From: Bacteroidaceae bacterium
GTDB lineage: Bacteria > Bacteroidota > Bacteroidia > Bacteroidales > Bacteroidaceae
NCBI GenBank assembly: GCA_017631315.1
Contig: JAGBTN010000017.1
Span: 62,001 to 126,000 of the forward strand
Length of the DNA stretch: 64,000 nucleotides
Direction: 5' to 3'
Of this stretch, positions 16,998-25,939 are shown piece after piece. The position numbers were made by a program, and so were the translations under genes. Within the stretch, counting starts at the first letter, position 1, and every line of letters begins with the position of its first letter. The notes below the pieces were generated by a model. That model was given only the letters and a program-made list of their open reading frames with translations, was not told the DNA's origin and searched no databases.

Positions 16998-19900
16998 ATG
17001 AACAAAATCAAGTCATTCTTCCTGTTCGCGGTCATGCTCGTGGCAACAACACTACAAGCACAAAAACCCGACTACTTTGTGCCTTACAAGCAGATAGCAC
17101 TCCGCTTGCCCAGTGTACCATTGCTCGTCAACGACCCCTACTTCTCCTTCTGGTCGCCCTACAACAACCTCAACGACGGAACCACCAAGCATTGGGGTGA
17201 CCGCCAGAAGTCAATGGACGGCCTTCTGCGAGTGGACGGCCAAGTCTATCGCTTTATGGGTGCAACACGCTCCACAAAGCTTCTCTCCATCGCCCCCATG
17301 GGAAACAAAGGCGGATACACAGCAAAAGTCCGCACTTCTATGCCCTCCACACTCGTAGACACATGGATGAACCTCGGCATCTCCGAGTCCGGATGGGCAA
17401 CACAAACAGGCCCATGGGGCACAAAAGGCGAATATCCCAACATACAAACATCATGGGATGGTGGCAACACCGACCGCTATATCCGCCGACATGTTAACCT
17501 CACAGCCGAAGACCTCAAGTGCGACCTCTGGATTGTCTATTCTCACGACGATATATGCGAGGCCTACATCAACGGTGTGAAGATAATAGAAACAAAAGAA
17601 GAATGGCGTCAGAATGTCAAAGTCCACTTGACGGGAGCGGCACGCGAAGCACTCGTCGAAGGAGATAACGTTATTGCATTCCACGTTCACAATACCTCGG
17701 GCGGTGCTTTGGCAGACATCGGCCTCTATAAGAACGACCTCGGATTCCATCCAGGCTATCGTGCTATTGCAGGAATGGCAGACGAAGGTCCATGGGAAGC
17801 CAAAGTGAAGAAGATCGCAATGAGCGGCACAACCTGGGCACAGGAAAGCTATAACGACGAAAGTTGGGAAACAGAAATGGGCGCATTCGGCACGAAAAGC
17901 GAGTATCCCAACATCAATACGAACTGGACTGCAACAGGTAGTGACTATTATATCCGTCGCTATATTACTCTCACGGCAGAGGATTTGAAGAAAGAGCTTG
18001 CTCTTATTTATTCTCACGATGATGTTTGTCAGGCTTATATCAATGGCCGTCGTATGGTTAACGTAGGCAATACCTGGCATGAGAATGTTGTTTATAACCT
18101 TACAGCCGACGACAAGGCGGTGCTCCACGAAGGCACAAACGTCATTGCTTTCCATGTTCATAATACGACTGGCGGTGCCTTGGCGGACATTGGCCTATAT
18201 GAAAATATAAGGAATGAAGCGAAGGCTGTGCAGAAGTCTGTTGACGTTTTGGCAACAAACACGTACTATACTTTCCAATGTGGTGGTGTTGATTTGGATC
18301 TTGTGTTCACTGCTCCGTTCCTTATGGACGACGTTGAGTTGATGTCTACTCCGGTGAATTACATTTCTTATCAGGTTCGTTCTAATGACGGGGAAGAGCA
18401 TGATGTGCAGTTCTACTTTGGTACGACTCCGGAACTGACGGTTGACAACAACAGCCAGGCTACTGTTTCTAGCATTGTTAATGTTGGTGGTCGCTCTTAT
18501 ATCAAGAGTGGCAGCAGGGACCAGAAGGTTCTTGGCAAGGCGGGTGACAATATTACTATTGACTGGGGCTACCTCTATTTGCCTGATGTGAATGGTTCTA
18601 TCTCTGTGGCCGACCAGGATCTTACGGCTTCGACTTTTGCTTCGACGGGCAGTTTGCCTAAGAATGCTGTTCCGTTTACAAGTTCGGAGGAGGGCGAGAT
18701 GCCTCAGCTTTCTTATGTTCACGACTTCGGAAAAGTGTCGCAGGCAAGCAGTTATATGATGTTTGGCTATGATGAGGTTTACGATATGCGCTATATGGAC
18801 AAGGACTACAAGGGCTATTGGGCGCGTAACGGCAAGACTATCTTCCAAGCTTTTGCTGAGTTCCAGGAGAACTATGACGACATTATGGTGCGTTGTCAGG
18901 AACAGGATCGTGTGATTTATGACGATGGTTTGGCTGCCGGCAACAGCAAGTATGCCGAGGTTCTTTGTGCTTCTTACCGTCAGTGTATTGCTGCGCACAA
19001 GATTTTCGAGGACAACAAGGGCAATCTTCTCTTCTTTTCTAAGGAGAATAACTCTAACGGTTGTGTCAATACGGTAGACCTTACCTATCCTTCTGCTCCG
19101 CTTTTCTTGCTTTACAATACGGAGTTGATGAAGGGTATGTGTACGTCTATTTTCGATTATTGTGAGAGCAATCGTTGGGGTTTCGACTTTGCTGCTCATG
19201 ATTTGGGTACTTATCCTCATGCCAACAATCAGGTTTATGCTCAGCGTTTCCCAGGTTCTAATGGAGAGTTCGGTGGCAATATGCCTATCGAGGAGAGTGC
19301 AAATATGGTTATTTTGGCTGCGGCTATTTCTATTTCCGATGGCAATACCGACTGGGCCGACCGTTATTGGAAGACGCTCACCACGTGGACGGAGTATCTT
19401 GCCGAGAATGGTACCGACCCCGAGAACCAGCTTTGTACCGACGACTTTGCCGGTCACTTGGCTCACAATGCCAACCTTGCCGTGAAGGCTATTATGGGTG
19501 TGGCTGCTTATGCCCAACTCTGTTTCATGCGTGGCGATGTGGATGGCTACAATTCTTATATGGCTAAGGCTAAGCAGATGGCTACCGATTGGGCAAAACT
19601 TGCCAAGGATGGCACTCACTACAAGCTGGCTTACGACCGCAGCGGCACTTGGAGCCAGAAGTACAACATGGTTTGGGACAAGGCGTGGGGCACTAATCTC
19701 TTCTCCGAAACGATTAAGAGACAGGAGTATAACTATTACATGACCAAACTGAAGACCTATGGTCTGCCCCTCGACAGCCGTTCTACGTACACCAAGAGCG
19801 ACTGGGAGATTTGGACAGCATCGCTGGCTTCCAACAACACCAACTTCCTCAAGATTTCAAATCTCCTCTGGAAGTATGCCAACGAGACTCCGAGCCGTGT

Positions 19901-20171
19901 GCCTTTCTCCGACTGGTATTTCACCGACGGCAACGGCGGCTGGGTAAGTTTCCGTGCACGAAGCGTTGTGGGCGGCCACTGGATGAAGGTCTATATGGAC
20001 AAGATTCTCAGTGGAGAGATTGGCACAGCCATTGCTCCTATCCGTGCCGACGAGGTCGGCAACAAGGCGTCGAAGTACATCAACGGCTGGTATAATCTCA
20101 GCGGCCAAAAGATAGATGAGCCCGTTCAGCGCGGCATATATATCAAGGATGGCAAGACTATCGTAAAATAA
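16998..20171 (+). CDS. Secreted DUF4965/DUF1793-type glycosidase-like (glutaminase A family) protein
   Basis: A 1057-residue protein starting M-N-K-I-K-S-F-F at 16998 with a signal peptide ending L-Q-A-Q. The N-terminus (P-S-V-P-L-L-V-N-D-P-Y-F-S-F-W-S-P) and the later regions resemble the Bacteroidetes DUF4964-DUF5127-DUF4965-DUF1793 family, annotated glutaminase A but with an (alpha/alpha)6-barrel glycosidase-like C-terminal half. Inserted after the N-terminus are two tandem galactose-binding-like modules (about residues 125-249 and 266-404), sharing Y-I-R-R-x-x-x-L-T-A-E-D-L-K and A-F-H-V-H-N-T-x-G-G-A-L-A-D-I-G-L-Y. Their codons differ, so the duplication is not recent. It ends with the C-terminal tag (W-Y-N-L-S-G-Q-K-I ... 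G-I-Y-I-K-D-G-K). Substrate unknown. Array C starts 1 bp after the stop. Confidence 0.75.
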   Translation: MNKIKSFFLFAVMLVATTLQAQKPDYFVPYKQIALRLPSVPLLVNDPYFSFWSPYNNLNDGTTKHWGDRQKSMDGLLRVDGQVYRFMGATRSTKLLSIAPMGNKGGYTAKVRTSMPSTLVDTWMNLGISESGWATQTGPWGTKGEYPNIQTSWDGGNTDRYIRRHVNLTAEDLKCDLWIVYSHDDICEAYINGVKIIETKEEWRQNVKVHLTGAAREALVEGDNVIAFHVHNTSGGALADIGLYKNDLGFHPGYRAIAGMADEGPWEAKVKKIAMSGTTWAQESYNDESWETEMGAFGTKSEYPNINTNWTATGSDYYIRRYITLTAEDLKKELALIYSHDDVCQAYINGRRMVNVGNTWHENVVYNLTADDKAVLHEGTNVIAFHVHNTTGGALADIGLYENIRNEAKAVQKSVDVLATNTYYTFQCGGVDLDLVFTAPFLMDDVELMSTPVNYISYQVRSNDGEEHDVQFYFGTTPELTVDNNSQATVSSIVNVGGRSYIKSGSRDQKVLGKAGDNITIDWGYLYLPDVNGSISVADQDLTASTFASTGSLPKNAVPFTSSEEGEMPQLSYVHDFGKVSQASSYMMFGYDEVYDMRYMDKDYKGYWARNGKTIFQAFAEFQENYDDIMVRCQEQDRVIYDDGLAAGNSKYAEVLCASYRQCIAAHKIFEDNKGNLLFFSKENNSNGCVNTVDLTYPSAPLFLLYNTELMKGMCTSIFDYCESNRWGFDFAAHDLGTYPHANNQVYAQRFPGSNGEFGGNMPIEESANMVILAAAISISDGNTDWADRYWKTLTTWTEYLAENGTDPENQLCTDDFAGHLAHNANLAVKAIMGVAAYAQLCFMRGDVDGYNSYMAKAKQMATDWAKLAKDGTHYKLAYDRSGTWSQKYNMVWDKAWGTNLFSETIKRQEYNYYMTKLKTYGLPLDSRSTYTKSDWEIWTASLASNNTNFLKISNLLWKYANETPSRVPFSDWYFTDGNGGWVSFRARSVVGGHWMKVYMDKILSGEIGTAIAPIRADEVGNKASKYINGWYNLSGQKIDEPVQRGIYIKDGKTIVK

Positions 20172-20172
20172 T

Positions 20173-20246
20173 GGTTAACCTATTTCCCAATAATGCTTAA
20201 CCATTCCGGTCATAATGGTTAACCTAATTGACCATAAAGGTTAACC
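20173..20246 (+). repeat. 22-bp phased array C (four units)
   Basis: Cores begin at 20173 (GGTTAACC), 20195 (GCTTAACC), 20217 (GGTTAACC) and 20239 (GGTTAACC), exactly 22 bp apart, with spacers tatttcccaataat, attccggtcataat and taattgaccataaa. It begins 1 bp after the stop at 20171 and precedes the strong terminator at 20257, so it should be in the mRNA 3' end. Confidence 0.95.
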
Positions 20247-20256
20247 TTTCCTGCAA

Positions 20257-20303
20257 GCACCCCTCGGCTGTCGAAAGACATCGGCCGAGGGGTGCTTCTT
20301 TTT
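20257..20303 (+). terminator. Strong intrinsic terminator after array C
   Basis: A perfect 12-bp GC-rich stem (20257-20268 with 20284-20295) with an inner 4-bp stem-loop (tgtc-gaaa-gaca), followed by ttcttttt. Confidence 0.9.
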
Positions 20304-20374
20304 GGCAGGGTTGCGTCGAAGGGAAAGGTGAGGCAAAGGAGCAGCCGAGGGCGCATCTGGTTTGGGAAAGAGAG

Positions 20375-20404
20375 AGGCGGAACTGCCGAAAAGCAGTTCC
20401 GCCT
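20375..20404 (-). terminator. Hairpin after gldH
   Basis: A perfect 12-bp stem (20375-20386 with 20393-20404) and 6-base loop, 18 bp beyond the gldH stop on the minus strand; it may work in both directions. Confidence 0.7.
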
Positions 20405-20421
20405 TGTCTATGTTTCACTGG

Positions 20422-20892
20422 TCAGTCTTCCTTGTTTCTTATCCTGATGCCGACTTCCGTAATGCCCGGAATCGTCTCTTTCGTCATGAGGTGATAGATG
20501 CGCACACAGCCTTCCCGGTCCTTCTCCATACGAAACGGAACGTGTTGTGTCTCGTACTGGTGGAAATTGACGCCGCTCGTCAGTGCATCACCTTCGTTGT
20601 CTGTCAGAGGGTAGCGAATCGTGTCACGCCGAAAAACGAAAGCATTGGAGTCGCATTGCTCAACGGCAAGCACAATGTCCCTTATGGCAAGACCCGCTTT
20701 CGTGCGAAGTCCCACGGTGAGAGTCCCGCTGATGTCCTCCGCATACACAGGCAAATCGAAACAAACCGTGTCGCGCCTCGCCCAACCATCGGCAGGCAAT
20801 GTTGCATAACGATGCACCAGCGTGTCGCCGGCACACGATGCCGTCAGCAGGCCTCCCACAGCCCAAGCATACAAAAGGGTGCGGCGTATCAT
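20422..20892 (-). CDS. gldH: Gliding-motility lipoprotein GldH
   Basis: A 156-residue lipoprotein: hydrophobic N-terminus with lipobox L-T-A-S-C20. The remainder is a short beta-rich domain with Y-A-T-L-P-A-D-G-W-A-R-R-D-T-V-C-F and later F-R-M-E-K-D-R-E-G, the pattern of GldH, a protein needed for gliding and type IX secretion in Flavobacterium and found in many non-gliding Bacteroidetes. Its ATG overlaps the ricT stop by 4 bp, completing a holB-ricT-gldH operon that I recall from other Bacteroidales. Its presence is consistent with the secretion-tag-like C-termini seen on other proteins in the window. Confidence 0.8.
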   Translation of the reverse strand: MIRRTLLYAWAVGGLLTASCAGDTLVHRYATLPADGWARRDTVCFDLPVYAEDISGTLTVGLRTKAGLAIRDIVLAVEQCDSNAFVFRRDTIRYPLTDNEGDALTSGVNFHQYETQHVPFRMEKDREGCVRIYHLMTKETIPGITEVGIRIRNKED

Positions 20893-22007
20893 TCAGTGCG
20901 GCGTTCGCCTTTGTGCGGCTTGCTCTTGTGTTTCTTCTTACGTCTCTTTTTGTCGAAACGGTTCAGGTCTTCCTGCGTCGCCAAATCGACAGGGCGTTCT
21001 GGCTCCTTATGGCCGCCTTCTTCAAGCGAAACAGGCTTCTCGCCGCGCTGATTCATCTCGATGATAGCCTTCGCACGCTCGGCACTGATGGTAACAAGGT
21101 TGGCAGGAGTACGCTTGTCGGTAGAATAAGTCACAAGCTGCGACAGAATATCAGCCTTGAAGTAATAGTAGTCCGCATCCTGTGTATAAAGAATCATATT
21201 GCGGGCAGGCAGCATACGAGAAGCCTCTACATACTGGTCCACCTCATAATTCATGCAGCACTTCAGCTTCGCACACTGGCCGGCAAGCTTCTGAGGGTTG
21301 AGGCTCAAATCCTGAAAACGAGCAGCACCCGTGCCAACACTCTGGAAGTTCTTAAGCCATCCGGCACAGCAAAGCTCACGCCCACAAGGACCGAAACCAC
21401 CAATGCGACCGGCCTCCTGGCGCGCACCAATCTGCTTCATCTCAATGCGAACATGGAAAGTGTCCGCCAAAACCTTAATGAGTTGGCGAAAATCCACACG
21501 CCCGTCGGCAATATAATAAAAGATAGCCTTGTTGCCGTCGCCCTGGTATTCCACATCACCAATCTTCATGTCCAGCCCAAGGTCCTTGGCAATCTGTCGG
21601 CTCTGAATCATCGTGGCATGCTCACGAGCCTTAGCCTCCTCATAGCGTTCCATGTCATTCTCCCGGGCCAGACGGTAAATCTTGCGTATCTCCTCGTTGG
21701 CCTTAAGGTTCGCATGCTTCATCTGCAAAGGCACAAGCTTGCCCGTCAGCGACACAACACCAATGTCATGCCCCGGATTAGACTCGACGGCAACAATGTC
21801 GCCCTTCTTCAAAGGCAAATTCTCACAGTTGTGATAATAGCCCTTACGCGTATTCTTAAACTGCACCTCCACAAGGTCCGTCACCTCATTATTACCTGGA
21901 ATGTCTGCCAGATAATCGTAGGTATTGAGTTGAGCGTAATGGCCCGTGTTGGCACTTTGAGCAGCAAAACCATGCCCGCGGTCGCCACTGAGATATTGTT
22001 TGTCCAT
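20889..22007 (-). CDS. ricT: PSP1-domain protein, RicT-like
   Basis: A 372-residue cytoplasmic protein with a PSP1 C-terminal domain (about 100-260). Cysteines in the pattern P-C208-G-R-E-L-C213-C214 ... C245-A-K-L-K-C250-C251 match the Fe-S ligands of RicT (YaaT), part of a complex that in Bacillus affects RNase Y and mRNA processing. The last about 50 residues are Lys/Arg-rich and probably disordered or nucleic-acid binding. It sits 16 bp after holB and overlaps gldH. The partner proteins RicA and RicF are not in this window. Confidence 0.88.
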   Translation of the reverse strand: MDKQYLSGDRGHGFAAQSANTGHYAQLNTYDYLADIPGNNEVTDLVEVQFKNTRKGYYHNCENLPLKKGDIVAVESNPGHDIGVVSLTGKLVPLQMKHANLKANEEIRKIYRLARENDMERYEEAKAREHATMIQSRQIAKDLGLDMKIGDVEYQGDGNKAIFYYIADGRVDFRQLIKVLADTFHVRIEMKQIGARQEAGRIGGFGPCGRELCCAGWLKNFQSVGTGAARFQDLSLNPQKLAGQCAKLKCCMNYEVDQYVEASRMLPARNMILYTQDADYYYFKADILSQLVTYSTDKRTPANLVTISAERAKAIIEMNQRGEKPVSLEEGGHKEPERPVDLATQEDLNRFDKKRRKKKHKSKPHKGERRTE

Positions 22008-22023
22008 GTATATATCGTTCCGT

Positions 22024-23151
22024 TTAGTTCTTTTTTAGCAATACAATCATTTTCAGAGCAAGGTCAAAGAACACCATCCTGGCATTCGTGTTCTGCGAAA
22101 TGTCCCTGCTCGCATCGCTCAACTCATCCATAATGCCAATGACATTACGCTCATTGATGAACGGAGCAAAGCGCTTACTGAAGTCCTCCTCATCCCTGCT
22201 GAGGTAGTTTATCTCCGGTTGGTTGAAGTTATATATGAAGTTCTCTCGCACTAAACCCTGGAAATAGTCAAGCATTCTTTTCTGCCTTTCACGCCCAAGT
22301 TCTGCAACAGCAAGTGCCCATTGCTGCATTTCCTTGATGCGACGAGCATAACTGTGCCGCATAAGTTGCACAAAGAGGTCAAAGAAATACTGTCGCTCCG
22401 AGTTCTGCTCCATGCGTTTCAATGCTTCTGCGTAACTGCCTTGGGCAATGTGTGCCAGCAGATCTGCATCTTCTTGCAACATGGAATGACGTTCCTGCAA
22501 AGCCTTGCTGATGATGTTTTCCTGCAGAGCAGGCACATTGATGCGTTGCACACGGCTTTGAATCGTGCCAAGAACGTTGTCCGGTTCTTGGCTGACAAGC
22601 AGGAAGTGTGTGCCGACAGGCGGTTCCTCGATGAGCTTGAGGAGTTTGTTTCCTGTTTGTTCGTTCATGCGTTCCGGCATCCATAGGACAACTACCTTAC
22701 GTCCGCCCTGGCTTGATTTCAGTGCTAATTTCTTTTGGAGGTTGTCGCTTTCCTGTACATAGATTGTCAATTGCTGGTTTTCTGCTCCTATTATTTCGAG
22801 CCAATCTTCTGTGTCGAAGTATGGCGAGCGGCAGAGTTGTTCGCGCCAGGGTGTAAGGAAGTCGTCGGAAATGGGGTGTTCGCTGCTTTTTGCCTTGTAG
22901 ACAGGGAAGGTGAAGTGCAGGTCGGGATGTGTCCAGGGGAATGTCATATGACAGTCGGAGCAAGTGCCGCAGGCTCCTTTTTCGTTGGGATTTTGGCAAA
23001 GAAGCATTTGTGCGTAGGCTAATGCCAATGCTAATTTGCCTGCACCTTTTGGGCCGCAGAACATGATGGCATGTGGCACCTTGTTTTCTACGAGGAGTTT
23101 TGTGAGGTGCTGCTTTATGCTTTCTTGTCCTATGATGTTGTCGAATGTCAT
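22024..23151 (-). CDS. holB: DNA polymerase III delta' subunit
   Basis: A 375-residue clamp-loader AAA+ protein. It begins F-D-N-I-I-G-Q-E, has a P-loop-like G-P-K-G-A-G-K (33-39), the zinc-binding cysteines C52, C61, C64 and C67, and V-V-L-W-M-P-E-R-M-N around the Walker B region, which lacks the canonical acidic pair as expected for delta'. It helps load the beta clamp at the replication fork. First gene of the holB-ricT-gldH operon, from a promoter at 23197; a heptamer repeat lies in its 5' leader. Confidence 0.9.
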   Translation of the reverse strand: MTFDNIIGQESIKQHLTKLLVENKVPHAIMFCGPKGAGKLALALAYAQMLLCQNPNEKGACGTCSDCHMTFPWTHPDLHFTFPVYKAKSSEHPISDDFLTPWREQLCRSPYFDTEDWLEIIGAENQQLTIYVQESDNLQKKLALKSSQGGRKVVVLWMPERMNEQTGNKLLKLIEEPPVGTHFLLVSQEPDNVLGTIQSRVQRINVPALQENIISKALQERHSMLQEDADLLAHIAQGSYAEALKRMEQNSERQYFFDLFVQLMRHSYARRIKEMQQWALAVAELGRERQKRMLDYFQGLVRENFIYNFNQPEINYLSRDEEDFSKRFAPFINERNVIGIMDELSDASRDISQNTNARMVFFDLALKMIVLLKKN

Positions 23152-23159
23152 TTACATAT

Positions 23160-23190
23160 ATTGACCATTGGCCGTTGAACACTGACCATT
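23160..23190. repeat. Heptamer repeat between holB and ugd
   Basis: Four degenerate 7-bp units, attgacc-attggcc-gttgaac-actgacc, plus att. It lies inside the minus-strand leader of holB and resembles the repeat at 26536. Confidence 0.7.
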
Positions 23191-23196
23191 TATTTG

Positions 23197-23204
23197 CAAA
23201 GGTA
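23197..23204 (-). promoter_or_regulatory. -7 promoter box for holB-ricT-gldH
   Basis: The minus strand reads TACCTTTG, 46 bp before the ATG at 23151. Confidence 0.7.
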
Positions 23205-23248
23205 CGAAATAATTGTGAATTCTTAAATTATAATTCTTAATTTCTTCC

Positions 23249-23256
23249 TATCTTTG
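23249..23256 (+). promoter_or_regulatory. -7 promoter box for ugd
   Basis: TATCTTTG matches TAnnTTTG, 24 bp before the ATG at 23281. Confidence 0.7.
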
Positions 23257-23280
23257 CTATGAAATGGAAACGCGAATACT

Positions 23281-24624
23281 ATGAAGGACTTTGGTGAACT
23301 GAGAATTGCTGTTGCGGGAACTGGTTATGTTGGCTTGTCGATTGCGATATTGCTTGCTCAGCATCATGAGGTGACGGCTGTGGATGTTGTTCGGGAGAAG
23401 GTGGACAGGATAAATAATGGGGTGTCGCCTATTCAGGATGAATACATTGAGCGTTATCTGGCGGAGCGGCCTCTTAGGCTTAGGGCGACGCTGGATGCTG
23501 CGTCGGCATACAGGGATGCTGACTTTGTGGTTATTGCTGCGCCGACGAATTACGACCCGGTAAGGAACTTTTTCGACACGCATCATATTGAGGATGTCAT
23601 CGACTTGGTGGTGAGTGTCAACCCGGATGCGGTGATGGTTATAAAGAGTACTATTCCTGTCGGCTATTGCAGGAGTCTTTATGCGAAGTATGCTTTGAAG
23701 TTTCTTTACAAGCCGGAGTTGAAGGGCAAGAAGTTCAATCTGTTGTTTTCGCCTGAATTTTTACGTGAGAGCAAGGCTTTGTATGACAATCTTTACCCGT
23801 CGAGAATCATTGTTGGCTACCCGAAAATTATTGAAATCGACGACAGTAATTTCACGGAGGAGAATGCTGCCATCACTGCCATCGGCAACCCTGATGCCAG
23901 GTCTCATGCGGAAACTTTTGCAAGGCTCTTGCAGGAGGGGGCGGAGAAGCCTGACATTGATACGCTCTTCATGGGTATGAAGGAGGCGGAGGCGGTGAAG
24001 TTGTTTGCTAACACGTACTTGGCTTTGCGTGTGAGTTACTTTAATGAATTGGACACTTATGCGGAGGTGAAGGGGCTCGACACGAAGGCTATCATCGAGG
24101 GTGTGGGGCTTGACCCACGCATCGGGTCGCACTACAACAATCCTTCCTTCGGCTATGGCGGTTATTGTCTGCCGAAGGACACGAAGCAGTTGCTGGCCAA
24201 CTATCAGGATGTGCCGCAGCAGATGATGACGGCCATTGTGGAGAGCAACCGTACCAGGAAGGACTATATTGCCGATGCGGTGCTTCGCATGGCGGGTTAT
24301 TACAGTGAGAATGCACAATGGAACAGCGAGAGCGAGCAGCATTGTGTGATAGGCATTTTCCGCTTGACCATGAAGAGTGGCAGCGACAACTTCCGCCAGT
24401 CGGCCATACAGGGCATCATGAAGCGCATCAAGGCCAAGGGTGCCGAGGTGATTGTCTATGAGCCGACATTGCAGGACGGCGAGAGTTTCTTTGGCTCCAG
24501 GGTGGTCAACGACCTCGAAATCTTCAAGATGTTGTCCAGAGCCATTGTTGCAAACCGCTATGAGGCTTGCCTGGACGACGTGAAAGACAAGGTCTATACG
24601 CGAGACATCTTCGGCTGCGATTAG
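23281..24624 (+). CDS. ugd: UDP-glucose/nucleotide-sugar 6-dehydrogenase
   Basis: A 447-residue cytoplasmic enzyme. It has the N-terminal NAD motif A-G-T-G-Y-V-G (12-18), K240 in the [14 protein letters not shown] helix, and the catalytic C296 in [10 protein letters not shown]. It oxidises a UDP-sugar (probably UDP-glucose to UDP-glucuronate) for polysaccharide synthesis; the exopolysaccharide locus at 40-54 kb is a plausible consumer. ManNAc-type relatives cannot be fully excluded, but the motif spacing fits UDP-glucose dehydrogenase. Single gene with its own promoter and a strong terminator, followed by array D. Confidence 0.9.
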   Translation: MKDFGELRIAVAGTGYVGLSIAILLAQHHEVTAVDVVREKVDRINNGVSPIQDEYIERYLAERPLRLRATLDAASAYRDADFVVIAAPTNYDPVRNFFDTHHIEDVIDLVVSVNPDAVMVIKSTIPVGYCRSLYAKYALKFLYKPELKGKKFNLLFSPEFLRESKALYDNLYPSRIIVGYPKIIEIDDSNFTEENAAITAIGNPDARSHAETFARLLQEGAEKPDIDTLFMGMKEAEAVKLFANTYLALRVSYFNELDTYAEVKGLDTKAIIEGVGLDPRIGSHYNNPSFGYGGYCLPKDTKQLLANYQDVPQQMMTAIVESNRTRKDYIADAVLRMAGYYSENAQWNSESEQHCVIGIFRLTMKSGSDNFRQSAIQGIMKRIKAKGAEVIVYEPTLQDGESFFGSRVVNDLEIFKMLSRAIVANRYEACLDDVKDKVYTRDIFGCD

Positions 24625-24652
24625 GCGAAGGGTTCGCTTCTTTATAAAAAGG

Positions 24653-24690
24653 CTGCAGTGAGGTTCTTGTGCCTCACTGCAGTCGTTTTT
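24653..24690 (+). terminator. Intrinsic terminator after ugd
   Basis: A perfect 11-bp stem (24653-24663 with 24672-24682), 8-base loop, followed by tcgttttt. Confidence 0.9.
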
Positions 24691-24696
24691 CAACAT

Positions 24697-24792
24697 CTAC
24701 TGTCGAGTTTGCCAAATAGGTGTACCTAATTGCCCGACTTAACGTGCCTTGTTGGCAATAATGGTTAACCTTTTTTGCCGACTTGGCAGTAG
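24697..24792 (+). repeat. 22-bp phased array D with complementary outer units
   Basis: Five cores begin at 24697 (CTACTGTC), 24719 (GGTGTACC), 24741 (AACGTGCC), 24763 (GGTTAACC) and 24785 (GGCAGTAG), exactly 22 bp apart. Spacers are gagtttgccaaata, taattgcccgactt, ttgttggcaataat and ttttttgccgactt. The first and last cores are complementary over all eight positions if one U-G wobble is allowed, on the plus strand only. It lies just past the ugd terminator. Confidence 0.92.
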
Positions 24793-24814
24793 ATGTTTTC
24801 TTGTGAGCAGTATC

Positions 24815-25933
24815 TTATTGGGAAACAATCTCTTGTGCGTCGGTTGTCGGGCCCTCTACGGTGAGGACGCCAGCCTCGTCGATGTTTATTTTGTCCATCA
24901 GCACAACACGCTCCTCGGGGTTGTCTATCATGCGACCATGATAAACGCAGTAGCGGTTGCCGTCGGGCATTGTGAGCACCATGTTGTGGCCTGTGCCCAT
25001 AACCTTGCCGCCCTTGCTTACGTTCTCCTCCAGCACAGGATTGTTTTCAGCCTTCGTGAAGGGGCCGAGAGGATTGTCGGCAGTGGCATAACCTACGGCA
25101 TAGTACTGTCCGCCATAGTGGTTTGCGCTATACATTATATAATATGTGTCGCCCTCACGGAACAGATAGCTGCCCTCCGTCCAGCGGCGGTTCACCTCGC
25201 CATGCGTCGCACTGCGGCTCTCCCATTCGCTCTGGCGGTCAGACAATTCCGTAGGCGGGCAAAGCAGCAGTACGGGTTCGCCAATGACTCCGCTGAAGTC
25301 GGGCTTCAACTCAACACCATAAACCCAGCTCTCTTCAATCTCCTGGAAACTGCCGGCCTTGCGCAGACTGTCTGCAATCTCACTCTCCACGGCATGCTTA
25401 TAGCAGCAGCGGCTGAAGTAGAGGTAGCACTTGCCGTTCTCGTCGTCGAAGTAAACATTCGCATCGATAATGGGATACTCAGGATTGAAGACAGGCCTGT
25501 CGAACAAATCGACAAACGGACCGGCAGGAGAATCACTGACGGCAACGCCAATCTTGAAGTTCTCGCCTTCGTTCGTGGGGTTCACCCTGTAGTTGGAACT
25601 ATAGAAGAGATAGAACTTGCCGTTGCGTTCATACACCTCCGGAGCCCAGAAACAGTCGAGGTTCCACTGTGCAGAGTCGCCGCCCTTATACACCTGGCCG
25701 CACGAGTCCCACTGAACCAAGTCGTCGCTCACAAAGGCCTCGAAACCATCGCCGAGCGAGGTTCCGTACATATAGTAACGCCCATCGCTGGCATGAAGCA
25801 GGAAGGGGTCGCCAAACTTCAGCGGAATAGGGTTAGTCACGGTGCTTGTCTTCGTCTCCACCTCCTTGCTCGTATTGCAAGCAAAGAAGCACAGGCACAA
25901 GAATGCCAAAGGGAAAAGGATTTTTTTCATCAC
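24815..25933 (-). CDS. GH43-family glycoside hydrolase lipoprotein
   Basis: A 372-residue lipoprotein (lipobox with C19) carrying a five-bladed beta-propeller GH43 domain. Candidate catalytic residues are D42 (K-F-G-D-P-F, base), D157 (I-I-D-A-N-V, pKa modulator) and E253 (W-T-E-G-S-Y, acid). The family covers arabinofuranosidases, xylosidases and galactosidases; specificity is not readable. It is the last gene of a tight run: 6 bp after the gamma-carbonic anhydrase gene, which is 6 bp after pepP. Co-transcription with these housekeeping-type genes is unusual for a glycan-degrading lipoprotein. Confidence 0.87.
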   Translation of the reverse strand: MMKKILFPLAFLCLCFFACNTSKEVETKTSTVTNPIPLKFGDPFLLHASDGRYYMYGTSLGDGFEAFVSDDLVQWDSCGQVYKGGDSAQWNLDCFWAPEVYERNGKFYLFYSSNYRVNPTNEGENFKIGVAVSDSPAGPFVDLFDRPVFNPEYPIIDANVYFDDENGKCYLYFSRCCYKHAVESEIADSLRKAGSFQEIEESWVYGVELKPDFSGVIGEPVLLLCPPTELSDRQSEWESRSATHGEVNRRWTEGSYLFREGDTYYIMYSANHYGGQYYAVGYATADNPLGPFTKAENNPVLEENVSKGGKVMGTGHNMVLTMPDGNRYCVYHGRMIDNPEERVVLMDKINIDEAGVLTVEGPTTDAQEIVSQ

Positions 25934-25939
25934 TACAAA

